Source of the DNA: JANQPX01 sp039197065
GTDB lineage: Bacteria > Pseudomonadota > Alphaproteobacteria > Geminicoccales > Geminicoccaceae
Reading direction: 5' to 3'
Assembly: GCA_039197065.1 (NCBI GenBank)
Contig: JBCCUL010000006.1
Coordinates: forward strand, 86,254 to 150,253
Length of the DNA stretch: 64,000 nt
The notes beneath the pieces are model-generated. The model had not been told where the DNA came from. It ran no database searches and saw only the letters and a program-made list of their open reading frames with translations. Shown here in pieces: positions 36,517-45,530 of this stretch (positions within the stretch are counted from its first letter, which is position 1; each line of letters opens with the position of its first letter). The position numbers and the translations under genes were made by a program.

Positions 36517-37068
36517 ATGCGCCACCTTGCAAGCGTCCTCGCATTGCCCCTTTTCCTCTCACTGGCGGGCTGCGCCGATCTCGTCGACGACGAACCGAAG
36601 AAGCCGGCGCTGACGCCGCTTCAGATCCAGTCCCTGCAGCAGCGGGAGCTGGAGACCTCGAAGGACATCGCCTTTGCCAGCGTTGTCTCCGTTTTCCAGG
36701 ATCTCGGCTACACGATCGAGAGCGCCGACCTTGATACAGGCTTCATCACGGCGGAAAGCCTCGCGAAATCGGATGAGGAGGCGGGCGCGCTGGAACTGGT
36801 TTTGGACATTCTCGCTGATGAAGAAGACGACTATGACGTAACCACCAAGCAGACCAGGGCGACCGCCTTCGTCGAACAATTCGGCGACGATCGCGCCAAG
36901 GTCCGGTTAAGCTTCGTCAAAACCAAGAGCCGGTCGGGCGCCGGCGGCCAGATCTCGAAAAAGGATAAGCAGATTCTGGACAGCGAGGTTTACCGCAACG
37001 CCTTCGACCGGATCGAGACCGCCGTGTTCGTTCGAGAGGGCGCCGGCGCCTCCGGCGAGAGCTCCTGA
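36517..37068 (+). CDS. Predicted lipoprotein of unknown function
   Basis: 183 residues beginning with a lipobox signal peptide (MRHLASVLALPLFLSLAGC). The remainder contains DIAFASVVSVFQDLGYTIESADLDTGF with a strand-helix-strand look, and KVRLSFVKTKSRSG, as in small periplasmic lipoproteins of alphaproteobacteria. No enzyme motif is seen. It follows the SmpA-like lipoprotein gene by 15 bases, so the two are likely one unit. Confidence 0.65.
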   Translation: MRHLASVLALPLFLSLAGCADLVDDEPKKPALTPLQIQSLQQRELETSKDIAFASVVSVFQDLGYTIESADLDTGFITAESLAKSDEEAGALELVLDILADEEDDYDVTTKQTRATAFVEQFGDDRAKVRLSFVKTKSRSGAGGQISKKDKQILDSEVYRNAFDRIETAVFVREGAGASGESS

Positions 37069-37098
37069 TCACGGCTGCAACGGATTGGAGGGCAGGTC

Positions 37099-37332
37099 AT
37101 GACGTCCGATGACATCGAGCTGACATCCGAACTGACCTGCCCCGAATGCCATCATAAGAGCCGCCATGTCATGCCCACCGACGCCTGCTTGTACTTTCAT
37201 CCCTGCAAGGGATGCGGCATCCTACTGAAGCCTCTGTCCGGCGATTGCTGCGTCTTTTGTTCCTACGGCACGGTGCCCTGCCCGCCGATCCAGAAAGCAC
37301 GCAGGAGCAGCAGTTCGGCATCCCGCTGCTGA
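37099..37332 (+). CDS. GDCCVxC-motif cysteine-rich small protein
   Basis: 77 residues with CPECHHKS, CKGCG and the diagnostic GDCCVFCSYGTVPCPP. The paired Cys motifs probably bind zinc or another metal, and in some relatives the second Cys of GDCC is selenocysteine. Function is not established. An AGGGCAGG ribosome site lies just before the ATG. Confidence 0.8.
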   Translation: MTSDDIELTSELTCPECHHKSRHVMPTDACLYFHPCKGCGILLKPLSGDCCVFCSYGTVPCPPIQKARRSSSSASRC

Positions 37333-37490
37333 GCTCCTCGCCCCACAACTTCGTTAACCTTTTTCACCTATGGTGTTGCAAGGCAGCAGGAACAACTGCT
37401 TGATTTTTCATCACGGCCGCCCAATCATGATGCAGTGCACAATGGTCTCGCAAACGCCGCTGCCGATGATGAATGCGAGAGGAAGACCGG

Positions 37491-37940
37491 ATGGATGAGC
37501 GTCAGGGCTATTATTTCGACGATCTCAAAGAGGGTATGAGCGAGGTCTTTTCCAAGACCATCACCGAGGCCGACCTCCTGATGTTCGCCGGTGTGTCCGG
37601 CGATACCAACCCGATCCATCTCGACCAGGACTTCGCCAGCCGCACCATGTTCGAAGGCAGGATCGCCCACGGCATGTTGACCGCGAGCCTCGTGTCCACC
37701 GTCCTCGGCACCAAGCTTCCGGGCCCTGGCGCTATCTATGTCAACCAGAACCTCCGTTTTCTCGCCCCGGTGCGCATCGGCGATACGGTGATCGCGCGCG
37801 CCGCGGTCAAGGAGCTGTATGGCGAGAAGAAGCGCGTCAAACTCGAAACCACCTGCCAGGTCGGCGACATCAAAGTACTCGACGGCGAAGCCACCCTGAT
37901 GGTCCCAAGACGCCCGACGGCGTCGGGAGGCGAGGCTTAA
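37491..37940 (+). CDS. MaoC family (R)-specific enoyl-CoA hydratase/dehydratase
   Basis: 149 residues of a single hot-dog domain. GVSGDTNPIHLDQDFA is the catalytic Asp/His motif and FEGRIAHGMLTASLVSTVLG the second conserved block. It hydrates enoyl-CoA or related thioesters. The ATG at 37491 is preferred (GAGAGGAAG upstream) over the in-frame ATG at 37473. Its stop overlaps the convergent small zinc-protein gene by 4 bases. Confidence 0.87.
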   Translation: MDERQGYYFDDLKEGMSEVFSKTITEADLLMFAGVSGDTNPIHLDQDFASRTMFEGRIAHGMLTASLVSTVLGTKLPGPGAIYVNQNLRFLAPVRIGDTVIARAAVKELYGEKKRVKLETTCQVGDIKVLDGEATLMVPRRPTASGGEA

Positions 37941-38143
37941 TTCCTGCGCCGCCCGGCGGCGATGGCGGCCTCGAAATGCCGGGTGGCGGCTTCGAACTTG
38001 TCGCGGCAACCGGCGTTGCAGAAACCTACGACCTGCCCCTGATAGCGGGTGAGCGAGTCCGGTGCGACTGGCTTTCCCGACCAGGGACAGCTTTCGTTGA
38101 TGCAATCCTCGATGTTCAGCGGCTGCTCATCCACCATCATCAC
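37937..38143 (-). CDS. Small TRASH/YHS-like metal-binding protein
   Basis: Up to 68 residues. CINESCPWSGKPVAPD and YQGQVVGFCNAGCRDKFE show the paired Cys pattern of TRASH/YHS metal-sensing modules. Three ATG codons in a row begin the frame (38143, 38140, 38137); spacing from GAGAGG favours the second or third. It lies 14 bases after the ROK gene on the same strand. Function is unknown; such modules often accompany metal handling or reductases. Confidence 0.7.
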   Translation of the reverse strand: MMMVDEQPLNIEDCINESCPWSGKPVAPDSLTRYQGQVVGFCNAGCRDKFEAATRHFEAAIAAGRRRN

Positions 38144-38157
38144 CTCTCTGCCGAAGT

Positions 38158-39081
38158 TTAAGCTCGACCGTTGATGGCGCCATCCCGTCCCAGCCAGGCA
38201 GCGCCTCTGACGCCCGACGAGTCGCCATGCACGGGTGCTCGAAGGGCTGTGCGCACGCTGTCGGAAAAGACAAAGGTCTCCCAGATCTTCGGCACCGTTT
38301 CGTAAAGGCGCTCCAGCTGCGAAAGGCCGCCGCCCAGAACGATCACATCCGGGTCGAGCAGGTTGATTACCGTGGAGAGACTCCGCGCCAGACGATGCTC
38401 GTAACGCTGAATTGTCGCCTCGGCACCCGCATCGCCTTCGATCGCGGCTTTGACGATGGCGGGCGGGTCGATCGCCTCGCCGGTGACCCGCCGATGGTCA
38501 GCCGCCATGCTCGGTCCTGCGAGCCAGGTTTCAATGCAGCCATTCAGCCCACAATAGCATTTGGGGCCAGGAAGTTCCTCGGCGCTTGGCCAGGGGAGAG
38601 GGTTGTGGCCCCATTCGCCTGCGATCGCGTTGGGTCCGGCAAGCGGACGGCCGCGCACCACCAGCCCCCCGCCGACGCCGGTGCCGATGATCACGCAAAA
38701 CACCGTGTCCGCTCCAGCACCCGCACCGTCCGTCGCTTCCGATAGGGCCAGGCAGTCGGCATCATTGGCGATCGCGATCTCGCGATTGAGGCATGCCGCA
38801 AGGTCCCGGTCGAATGGTTTGCCGTTCAACCAGGTGGAGTTGGAGTTCTTCAACAGCCCGGTCGCCGGCGAGATCGCGCCAGGCGTGCCGAAACCGAGCG
38901 TCCCCTTGGCGCCAAGCTCGAACTCGGCCTCGGCGATCAGGTCACGCAGCGCTTCCAACGTGGCGTCATAGTTGCCTCTCGGACTCAACCGACGACGGCG
39001 AAGGAGCTCCGTTCCCTCTTCGTCGAGGGCGATGACCTCCATCTTGGTCCCGCCAAGGTCGATGCCGAGCGCCAGTGTCAT
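38158..39081 (-). CDS. ROK family sugar kinase (fructokinase/N-acetylglucosamine-kinase-like)
   Basis: 307 residues. ALGIDLGGTKMEVIAL is the phosphate-1 ATP motif, IANDADCLALSEATDG the substrate loop with the catalytic Asp, and CYCGLNGCIETW the ROK zinc site. Such kinases phosphorylate fructose, GlcNAc, mannose or ManNAc; the motif set does not decide. It is followed closely by the TRASH/YHS protein gene. Confidence 0.88.
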   Translation of the reverse strand: MTLALGIDLGGTKMEVIALDEEGTELLRRRRLSPRGNYDATLEALRDLIAEAEFELGAKGTLGFGTPGAISPATGLLKNSNSTWLNGKPFDRDLAACLNREIAIANDADCLALSEATDGAGAGADTVFCVIIGTGVGGGLVVRGRPLAGPNAIAGEWGHNPLPWPSAEELPGPKCYCGLNGCIETWLAGPSMAADHRRVTGEAIDPPAIVKAAIEGDAGAEATIQRYEHRLARSLSTVINLLDPDVIVLGGGLSQLERLYETVPKIWETFVFSDSVRTALRAPVHGDSSGVRGAAWLGRDGAINGRA

Positions 39082-39137
39082 TGAGATCTTTGCCTCTCGT
39101 CAGATCGTCGTTTCGTCTATGCCCATCACAGCATGTT

Positions 39138-39713
39138 TCACGAGAGTCCTGAAGACCCTGCCCTTTCCTCGTCATCCATAAGCCTCAGGAAGACCAGCCT
39201 CGCAGCGCCGTAGCGGCGATCCTGCTCCACCTCGAAGCTTGCGGGATGATCAAGCCGCTCCTTGGCCGCGAGTTCGACGACGATCAGCGCGTCCTTTGCC
39301 AACCAGCCGCCGCCAAGCGCCGACAGCGCTGGTGCCGCCAGGCCGCTTCGATAGGGCGGGTCCATGAAAACGACGTCGAAACGGCAGGGCGGCGCGCCCA
39401 AGCTGCCTGCATCCATGGCCTTGGCCCGCACGGCGTCAGGCCGGCCAAGCCCTTCAATATTGGCGCGCGCCAGATTAGTATCCTGGTCGATCAACCAGAC
39501 TTCGCTGGCGCCGCGCGAAAACGCTTCGAGACCGACGGCGCCGGTGCCGCAAAAGAGGTCCAGAAATCTGCTTTCCGCGATCAGCCCCGCATGGTCGAGG
39601 ATATTGAAGAGAGCTTCACGGGCACGCTCGCTGGTCGGACGGATCGATCGATCAGGCGGGCTCGACAGACGCTTGCCGCGAAGAAGGCCGCCAATGATCC
39701 GCATGTTGTTCAC
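39138..39713 (-). CDS. rsmD: 16S rRNA (guanine966-N2)-methyltransferase RsmD
   Basis: 191 residues. MRIIGGLLRGKRL, IRPTSERAREALFNIL, the SAM site LDLFCGTGAVGLEAFSRGA and the catalytic VVFMDPPYRSG are the standard RsmD blocks. It methylates G966 of 16S rRNA on the small subunit. A GTG at 39713 with GAGG upstream fits best; the ATG three codons later is possible. The usual partner coaD is not adjacent. Confidence 0.92.
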   Translation of the reverse strand: MNNMRIIGGLLRGKRLSSPPDRSIRPTSERAREALFNILDHAGLIAESRFLDLFCGTGAVGLEAFSRGASEVWLIDQDTNLARANIEGLGRPDAVRAKAMDAGSLGAPPCRFDVVFMDPPYRSGLAAPALSALGGGWLAKDALIVVELAAKERLDHPASFEVEQDRRYGAARLVFLRLMDDEERAGSSGLS

Positions 39714-39867
39714 GATGTCATCACCTCGTCAGCTCTGGCGCTGTCAGAAATATGCCCTAAGGGCATGCCGGGATCAAAAAAGGGTCGATTTCGAATTGAC
39801 AAACCCTGGCAGCTGAACGTTTAAATAACCGAACCAAAATATCAAGAAGAGAACAAACAAACGCCCG

Positions 39868-41808
39868 ATGCCTACTTACGCGTTAGTATCTTCGTGCGAA
39901 CGGCTGCTCACATCTTTACGTGTAGGCTTGCAGCGCCTCCTTCTTGCTGGCGCCCTGACGCTGGCGGCTTATCCCGTCAGCGCCCAGACGCAGAATGAAA
40001 CGCCCTGGCATGCCGTCGCCTATGCTTATCTCAATACACTGTTTTTGCTCAATCTGGATCCCATCGATTGGTCCTTGATCGAACGGGTTTTGACCACCGA
40101 CCATGATGGCCGCGTCCTCGGGCACCCCGCTTCCGAGCGGCTGATCCAGCTGGACCAGGCTGCCGGAAGCACCCATTGGCAAGCCATCGAAACGGCACTT
40201 TCGACCCGAAGTCCCGCAACCCTGTATGCGGCCACCACCAGAGCGGTTTCGGAAGCGATACGGCAGCATCTGAAGAATGCCGCCACGGCGCTGGAGCAGC
40301 CGGGCCTGGCGCGCGCCGAGATCGACCAGGCGCAGGCCCTGTTTCGCGCCTTCGCCTACGCGATCAGGCAGACCGATCCCGAAGCCTTTCGCGCCCTGGG
40401 CCTCGCCTGGCTGGAGCTCGCCTCCAGCGTTCGTCAAAACAGTGTGATCGGCGCCGGCGATTTGCCCGCAGACCAACCGGCGTTCGCTTCGGCGCAGACC
40501 TTGCTCAGCAGCTATCTGATCGAGAATTTCGAACCGGAGATGTTTGCAGAGCGCATCGTTTACGAGCCCGTCCCTGAGCAGCGCATTCTTGCAGATCCCC
40601 ATATCAAACTCTTTGCCTGGCTGCCTCCCGGCACCGATCTCAACGATCAGGATCCTCTGCCGCGCCTGGTGATGAACTTCGAGGAGCAGGGGATCGATGA
40701 GCGGAAGCTCCCACTCGTGGCCTATGGCGACATGCTGTTTGACAGCCCCGAAATCTTCGGTGATCCGGCCAGACGCCTAGGTATCGCCTGCTCCACCTGC
40801 CACAATCGGGGCGACGTCAATCAACGCTTCTTCATCAACGGCATCAGCCCGCGTCCGGGCGTCGTGGATGTCGACGGCGCCTTCTTCAATGCGACGTCCA
40901 ACGATCATCGCGCCGACGCTCTCGACATTCCGAGCCTGCGCGGCCTCCGCTTTACCGGTCCTTACGGTCGGGACGGGCGTTCTTCCAGCCTTCGGGATCT
41001 CATACGCCATATCATCGTCAACGATTTCAAGGGGCCGGAGCCCAGTCCCCTGGTGCTGGATGCGCTGGTCGCCTATCTGCTGGAGCTGGATTTTCTGCCC
41101 GCACCGCATCTTGAGCGCGACGGCCGTCTCAAGGCGACGGCCTCCGATAAGGCGAAGCGCGGCGAGCTCTTGTTCGGAACAACGTTTCCATCGATGAACG
41201 GCGGCAAGGCCTGCGCCAGCTGCCACACGCCGGACTCACACTTTACCGACAACGAAGTGCACGACATCGGCTCGGCTGGTAAGGGGGCTGCCAGCGGTTT
41301 CAGCGGCGCCTTCGATACGCCCACGCTGCTCGGCACGCTGCACACCGCTCCCTATCTGCATGACGGGCGTTTTTCGACGCTGGCCGAGGTGATCGCCTGG
41401 AAAGACGAAACCTTCGGGCTTGGCCTGGACGAGGCGGAACAAGCCGATCTCCTGGCCTATCTGGAAGCCGTGGGCGAAGGCGCCGATCCCTATCAGGCAT
41501 TCGATGGGGAAAGCACGCCGTTCCATCTGATGATCGAGGAAATTGACGTCTTCCTAAGCCCGCTCGACATCTTGATCCCCGAACAGGATCGCGAACATGC
41601 CGATCTGCTGCTGCGCACGGTCGTCGGCAATATGGAGTTCGATGCCGGCGCCATGACCAATCGGGCTGCCCGCGACAAGACGCTGGAGCTTGCCGAAAGC
41701 CTCTGGCGGCTGCGCGATATGATCCTCCAGGAGCAATGGAACGAGGCAGCGATCACCTGGCGGGATTATCAAGAGACGGCTGATGCCTATGAGGCGAAGC
41801 AGCATTGA
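39868..41808 (+). CDS. Di-heme cytochrome c peroxidase-like protein, extended
   Basis: 646 residues, exported (signal peptide ending near AYPVSAQ). Two c-type heme sites are visible: CSTCH at residue ~308 and CASCH at residue ~449, with peroxidase/MauG-family context (FFNATSNDHRADALDIPSLRGL; FDTPTLLGTLHTAPYLHDGRF). The N-terminal ~300 residues and C-terminal ~100 residues are extra compared with a typical ~330-residue peroxidase and match no domain I recognise. It may reduce peroxide or modify a partner using electrons. It starts divergently to RsmD, 154 bases apart, in AT-rich sequence. Confidence 0.83.
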   Translation: MPTYALVSSCERLLTSLRVGLQRLLLAGALTLAAYPVSAQTQNETPWHAVAYAYLNTLFLLNLDPIDWSLIERVLTTDHDGRVLGHPASERLIQLDQAAGSTHWQAIETALSTRSPATLYAATTRAVSEAIRQHLKNAATALEQPGLARAEIDQAQALFRAFAYAIRQTDPEAFRALGLAWLELASSVRQNSVIGAGDLPADQPAFASAQTLLSSYLIENFEPEMFAERIVYEPVPEQRILADPHIKLFAWLPPGTDLNDQDPLPRLVMNFEEQGIDERKLPLVAYGDMLFDSPEIFGDPARRLGIACSTCHNRGDVNQRFFINGISPRPGVVDVDGAFFNATSNDHRADALDIPSLRGLRFTGPYGRDGRSSSLRDLIRHIIVNDFKGPEPSPLVLDALVAYLLELDFLPAPHLERDGRLKATASDKAKRGELLFGTTFPSMNGGKACASCHTPDSHFTDNEVHDIGSAGKGAASGFSGAFDTPTLLGTLHTAPYLHDGRFSTLAEVIAWKDETFGLGLDEAEQADLLAYLEAVGEGADPYQAFDGESTPFHLMIEEIDVFLSPLDILIPEQDREHADLLLRTVVGNMEFDAGAMTNRAARDKTLELAESLWRLRDMILQEQWNEAAITWRDYQETADAYEAKQH

Positions 41809-41869
41809 GGGCCGTCCCGATCGAACCGATCAGCAACTCGCACCCTCGCCTTCTCCGCTGAAGTCGACG

Positions 41870-41923
41870 CTCGACTGGCGATCGAAGCTCGACTGGCGTT
41901 CAAAGCTCGACTGTCCTTGGAAG
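41870..41923. repeat. Three 18-bp tandem repeats in the gap after the cytochrome gene
   Basis: Units begin CTCGACTGGCG and CTCGACTGTCC at 41870, 41888 and 41906 with period 18. They are intergenic (a short plus-strand frame through them would read repeated LDWRSK, not convincing). The array may be a binding-site array or a slippage product; no other function is seen in 41809-42056. Confidence 0.65.
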
Positions 41924-42056
41924 CACGATCCGGTGATCGGGATTTGCAGCCCGAGATGTCTCGGCTAAGGTCGACATCGCAACATCGGCGATCGCAACAA
42001 AGGCGCGCCGTAAAAGGAACGTCGACAACGAGACGGAATCAACAGGGAGTTCGCCT

Positions 42057-42476
42057 ATGAAACGTATCATCGCAACCGCTGCCATCATGCTGCCGCTTGC
42101 CGGCGCAGCCATGGCTCAGGATCTGACACCGTCGCCCGATGGAGCCAGCGTCTATATCATCTCACCGGCGGACGGCAACGCCGTCGGCAGCCCGCTCACC
42201 GTCGTTTTCGGCCTCTCCGGCATGGGCGTGGCGCCGGCCGGCACCGAGACGGAGAACACCGGGCATCACCACCTCCTGATCAACACCGACCTGCCGCCCT
42301 TGGATGAGCCCATCCCGGCTGACGAGAACCATGTGCATTTCGGTGGCGGTCAGACACAAGTTCAGATCGAACTCCCACCCGGAGAGCACACCCTCCAGCT
42401 TCTTTTGGGCGATCTCAACCATATCCCGCATGATCCGCCGATCATGTCGGACCCGATCACCGTCACGGTCGAATAG
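42057..42476 (+). CDS. DUF4399 domain protein, exported
   Basis: 139 residues with an N-terminal signal peptide (RIIATAAIMLPLAGAAMAQ) and the DUF4399 pattern: VYIISPADGNAVGSPLTVVF, FGLSGMGVAPAG, NTGHHHLLIN, and HVHFGGGQTQVQIELPPGEH ending in LLGDLNHIPHDPPIMS. The His-rich HHHLLI region suggests metal binding, but function is unestablished. AGGGAG before the ATG is a good ribosome site. Confidence 0.85.
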   Translation: MKRIIATAAIMLPLAGAAMAQDLTPSPDGASVYIISPADGNAVGSPLTVVFGLSGMGVAPAGTETENTGHHHLLINTDLPPLDEPIPADENHVHFGGGQTQVQIELPPGEHTLQLLLGDLNHIPHDPPIMSDPITVTVE

Positions 42477-42546
42477 CGAAGGCCTGGATCAGGGGCGGCA
42501 GCAAGCTGTCTGGAGCAGGGCAGGATCGGCCTGAAACGACGGCGGG

Positions 42547-44430
42547 TCAGCGCCTTTCGACAGCCTCCAGCGCTTCCTCCGCCTCGAGCCAGCGAATCTC
42601 GGCATGTTCGAGCGCTGCTTCCAGCTCCGCATGGCGTTTTAGGAGCGTATCGAGTTCGTCGCCGAGCGAACGGTAGGTTCTTTCGTCCGCAAGGGTCGCC
42701 GCGATGGTCGCCCTTTCCTTGGAGAGCGTTTCCAGCTTCTTCTCCGCTGCTCTTGCCGCCTGGCGTCGCTTCAGGATCTCGTTGCGATCGACAGGCGGGC
42801 GGCGCTCAGCGGGTTTGGGCTTGGATTCAGCCGTCGAGCCGTTCCTGTTTTCCTTGGACAGGCGCGCTTTCGGCCCGCCAAGGAGAAGCTCGCGATAGTC
42901 ATCGAGATTGCCGTCATAGGCCTTCACGCGCCCGTCGGCGACCAGCCAGAGACGATCCGCGGTAAGCTCGATCAGATGGCGATCATGGCTGATCAGAATG
43001 ACACCGCCTGGAAACTCGTTGATCGCTTGAACCAGCGCCTCGCGGCTGTCGATATCGAGATGGTTGGTGGGCTCGTCGAGCACCAGGATCTGCGGGCGGC
43101 CCGCACTCAGAAGCGCAAAGGTCAGCCTAGCCTTCTCACCGCCTGAAAGCTTGCCCGCCGGCAATTCGGCCCGGTCCTGCCCGAGCCCGAAGCGGCCGAG
43201 ATGAGCGCGAAGCCGCTCGGGGCGTTCCGTCGGCAGCCGCGTGGCGAGGTGATCGAGGGCGGAATTCTCCGGGCTCAGATCCTCGATCTGATGCTGCGCG
43301 AAGAAGCCGACCTCGAGCTTGGGCGGCCGGACAATGTCGCCCTGCATCGGTTTCAGCCGGCCGGCGATCAGCTTGGCAAAGGTCGATTTGCCGTTGCCGT
43401 TGGCGCCGAGCAGCGCGATCCGGTCATCGGGATCGATCCTGAGATCGAGATGATCGAGCACGACCTTGTCGCCATAGCCCGCCTGCACACGATCGAACGT
43501 CAAAAGCGGCGGCGGCGGCACCTCGGCCTCGGGAAAGGCGAGGCGGATGCTCGGCTCGTCCAGGAGCAGGTTGACGCTATCCAGTTTCGCCAGCGCCTTC
43601 AGGCGGCTTTGCGCCTGACGCGCTTTCGACGCCTTGTAGCGAAAGCGGTCGACGAAGGCCTGCATATGCTTCTTCTTCGCCTCGACCTTGACCTGTTCCT
43701 TCTCGAGCAGCACCTGCTTTTCCCGCCGGATACGCTCGAAGTCGTCATAGCCGCCGGCATAGGCTGTGAGCTTCAGGCGTTCCAGATGGATGATGCGCTC
43801 GGGCACCCGGTTCAGGAGATCGCGGTCGTGGCTCACCAGCAAGAGCGTGTGCGGGTAGCGGCGTAGATAGGCTTCGAGCCATAGCGTCGCTTCGAGATCG
43901 AGATGGTTGGTCGGCTCATCGAGCAGCAGGAGATCGGGCTCGGCGAAAAGGGCGGCGGCGAGCGCCACGCGCATGCGCCAGCCGCCGGAAAAGCTGGAAA
44001 GCGGCTGATGCTGCGCCGCCTCATCGAAACCGAGCCCCTTGAGGATCGTGCTCGCCCGCGCCGGCGCGGCATGGGCGCCGATATCGGCAAGGCGGGTCTG
44101 GGTGTCCGCGATCTCTTCGGCGGTGGTCGCGCGTTCGGCCGCGAGCATCGCATCAGCACGCCGCTGGTCCGCCGCCAGCACCGATTGATGCGGCGTCGCA
44201 TCACCACCCGGCGCCTCCTGTGAGACCCAGCCGATCGTGATGTTGCTGCGCATCTTGACGTCGCCGCGATCCGGCTGAAGATCATAGCGGATCAGCCTGA
44301 GCAGGGTGCTCTTGCCGGCGCCGTTGCGCCCGACCAGTCCCATCCGCTGTCCGGCGGGCAGATGAACGGTGGCGCCTTCCAGGAGGAGGCGTCCGCCGAT
44401 GCGCAGGGTGACGTCGTTCAGATGAAGCAT
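42547..44430 (-). CDS. ABC-F family ATP-binding protein (Uup/YheS-like)
   Basis: 627 residues with two ABC domains and no membrane segment. Walker A VGRNGAGKSTLL and LGANGNGKSTFA, signatures LSSFSGGWRMRVALA and LSGGEKARLTFALL, Walker B LLLLDEPTNHLDLEA and ILVLDEPTNHLDID. A C-terminal coiled coil follows (ARAAEKKLETLSKERATIAA). ABC-F proteins act on ribosomes and translation rather than transport. The ATG at 44430 starts at the domain (MLHLNDVTLRIGG); the frame runs on to 44520 without support. Confidence 0.9.
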   Translation of the reverse strand: MLHLNDVTLRIGGRLLLEGATVHLPAGQRMGLVGRNGAGKSTLLRLIRYDLQPDRGDVKMRSNITIGWVSQEAPGGDATPHQSVLAADQRRADAMLAAERATTAEEIADTQTRLADIGAHAAPARASTILKGLGFDEAAQHQPLSSFSGGWRMRVALAAALFAEPDLLLLDEPTNHLDLEATLWLEAYLRRYPHTLLLVSHDRDLLNRVPERIIHLERLKLTAYAGGYDDFERIRREKQVLLEKEQVKVEAKKKHMQAFVDRFRYKASKARQAQSRLKALAKLDSVNLLLDEPSIRLAFPEAEVPPPPLLTFDRVQAGYGDKVVLDHLDLRIDPDDRIALLGANGNGKSTFAKLIAGRLKPMQGDIVRPPKLEVGFFAQHQIEDLSPENSALDHLATRLPTERPERLRAHLGRFGLGQDRAELPAGKLSGGEKARLTFALLSAGRPQILVLDEPTNHLDIDSREALVQAINEFPGGVILISHDRHLIELTADRLWLVADGRVKAYDGNLDDYRELLLGGPKARLSKENRNGSTAESKPKPAERRPPVDRNEILKRRQAARAAEKKLETLSKERATIAATLADERTYRSLGDELDTLLKRHAELEAALEHAEIRWLEAEEALEAVERR

Positions 44431-44594
44431 GAACGCAATGTAGAGATTTTTGCTCGCCTGTCGACGTGCGGCAGCACCGATCCGGCAGACTGGACGGACC
44501 GCGTCCGCAGCTTCAGACAACCGCCAAGAGCGTCAGTTGCCGGGGCGATCCCGGATTACTGGGCTATGCCGTCCGTGCGCCGGCCGGCGGAAGA

Positions 44595-45032
44595 TCAGGC
44601 GGTGAGCGCGGAAGAGGCCTCAGATCGCTCCTGGGAGGGGGCTGGTTTCGCCGTTCCCGTCCCCGAAGCCGCAACCGTCGCCCAGCTATCTCTGAGTTCC
44701 CCGATCTGCGCGGAGAGTTCGTCGCAGATGAGCGGATCATCCTGCATATTGATGGCCTGCAGCCGGACGATGTAGTGGCTGTAGAGCTTGTCGAGCTGCG
44801 GCGCGATTTCCCCGCCGTTGTCGTGATCGAGGCAGCCCTGCAGACCTTCCAGAATGAGGGTTGCCTTCTGGATGGCGGTATAGCGGTCATTGATCCGGCG
44901 GTCGCCGATCGCGTTGCGCGCATTGGCGATCTGGCGGAGAACGCCGTCATACAACATGACGATCTGCTTGGCCGGCGGGATGGTCTCCACCGCCTGTCCG
45001 TAAGCATTCATCGCCTTTTGCATAGCCGTCAT
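44595..45032 (-). CDS. fliS: Flagellar export chaperone FliS
   Basis: 145 residues with MQKAMNAYGQAVETIPPAKQIVMLYDGVLRQI, the classic FliS start, then helical KATLILEGLQGCLDHDNGG and LYSHYIVRLQAIN. FliS binds flagellin in the cytoplasm. The ATG at 45032 sits just ahead of the conserved block; longer frames upstream lack support. The last ~30 residues are a Ser/Ala/Pro-rich tail. No other flagellar filament gene is adjacent. Confidence 0.85.
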   Translation of the reverse strand: MTAMQKAMNAYGQAVETIPPAKQIVMLYDGVLRQIANARNAIGDRRINDRYTAIQKATLILEGLQGCLDHDNGGEIAPQLDKLYSHYIVRLQAINMQDDPLICDELSAQIGELRDSWATVAASGTGTAKPAPSQERSEASSALTA

Positions 45033-45373
45033 GTCGAAGATCTCATCATGTTCGGAGGGGCCGGTCGACTGTTGTCCGAAATCATGGCAGCGAACCCCTA
45101 ATTTTTTCTTACCGCTTGGGTCGGCCTGTAAGATTATCGCGACCCAAGGCGTTAATTTTCGCAAAATCCACCTGGCGCCACTTTGCCGGATCCGCCGGCT
45201 GCACCCTTGACCTCATGCCGACTGCGGGCCTGAAACCAGAGGCGATTTCGGTCTTTACATTCCCGAAATGATCGGTTTGTATTCTTCTTTCGTTCGGGTG
45301 AACGGCTCGAATGAAGTCAGCCATGGGCCGGACGGCCCCTCTAGAGGCAGTCATGACGCAGGCATCGCCAGCC

Positions 45374-45460
45374 ATGATCGGAGTGACGGATCGGCTATTC
45401 GCCGATGCGCCGCTTTGCCTCGACCTGCTTCTTGCGGAGCTTCGACTTACTCGCCCCTGA
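45374..45460 (+). CDS. Leucine-rich leader peptide upstream of leuA (candidate leuL)
   Basis: A 28-codon frame ATG to TGA, 81 bases before leuA. It contains eight Leu codons, seven of them in the PLCLDLLLAELRL segment, where a stalling ribosome would sense leucyl-tRNA supply. Codons used are CTA, CTT (five times), CTC and CTG. No strong Shine-Dalgarno sequence is visible (GCAGG lies about 12 bases upstream). Leader-peptide control of leu genes is established for several alphaproteobacteria and enterics; this one is inferred from composition, position and pairing with downstream sequence. The rest of the gap before it (45033-45373) shows no gene. Confidence 0.7.
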   Translation: MIGVTDRLFADAPLCLDLLLAELRLTRP

Positions 45461-45530
45461 GCCGAGGTGCAGTGCACGTGTTCAGGGGCCAAGGGCGAAA
45501 GCCTAACGACGTTTAACCATCCGCAAGAAG
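45428..45530 (+). promoter_or_regulatory. Candidate leucine attenuator: leader Leu codons pair with leuA ribosome site
   Basis: CTTCTTGCGGA (45428-45438, Leu-Leu-Ala codons of the leader) is perfectly complementary over 11 bp to TCCGCAAGAAG (45520-45530), which covers the start of the leuA Shine-Dalgarno sequence AAGGA (45528-45532). Nested between them are GCCCCTGA (45453-45460) pairing with TCAGGGGC (45482-45489) and a GGGC-GAAA-GCCT mini-hairpin. A ribosome stalled on the Leu codons would prevent the 11-bp pairing and free the leuA start. No T-run follows, so control at translation rather than transcription is inferred. Confidence 0.6.

Noticed and set aside
41783..41968. Short frame across the 18-bp repeats reading LDWRSK repeats
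   Set aside because: Overlaps the end of the cytochrome gene, no ribosome site, composition set by the repeat itself.
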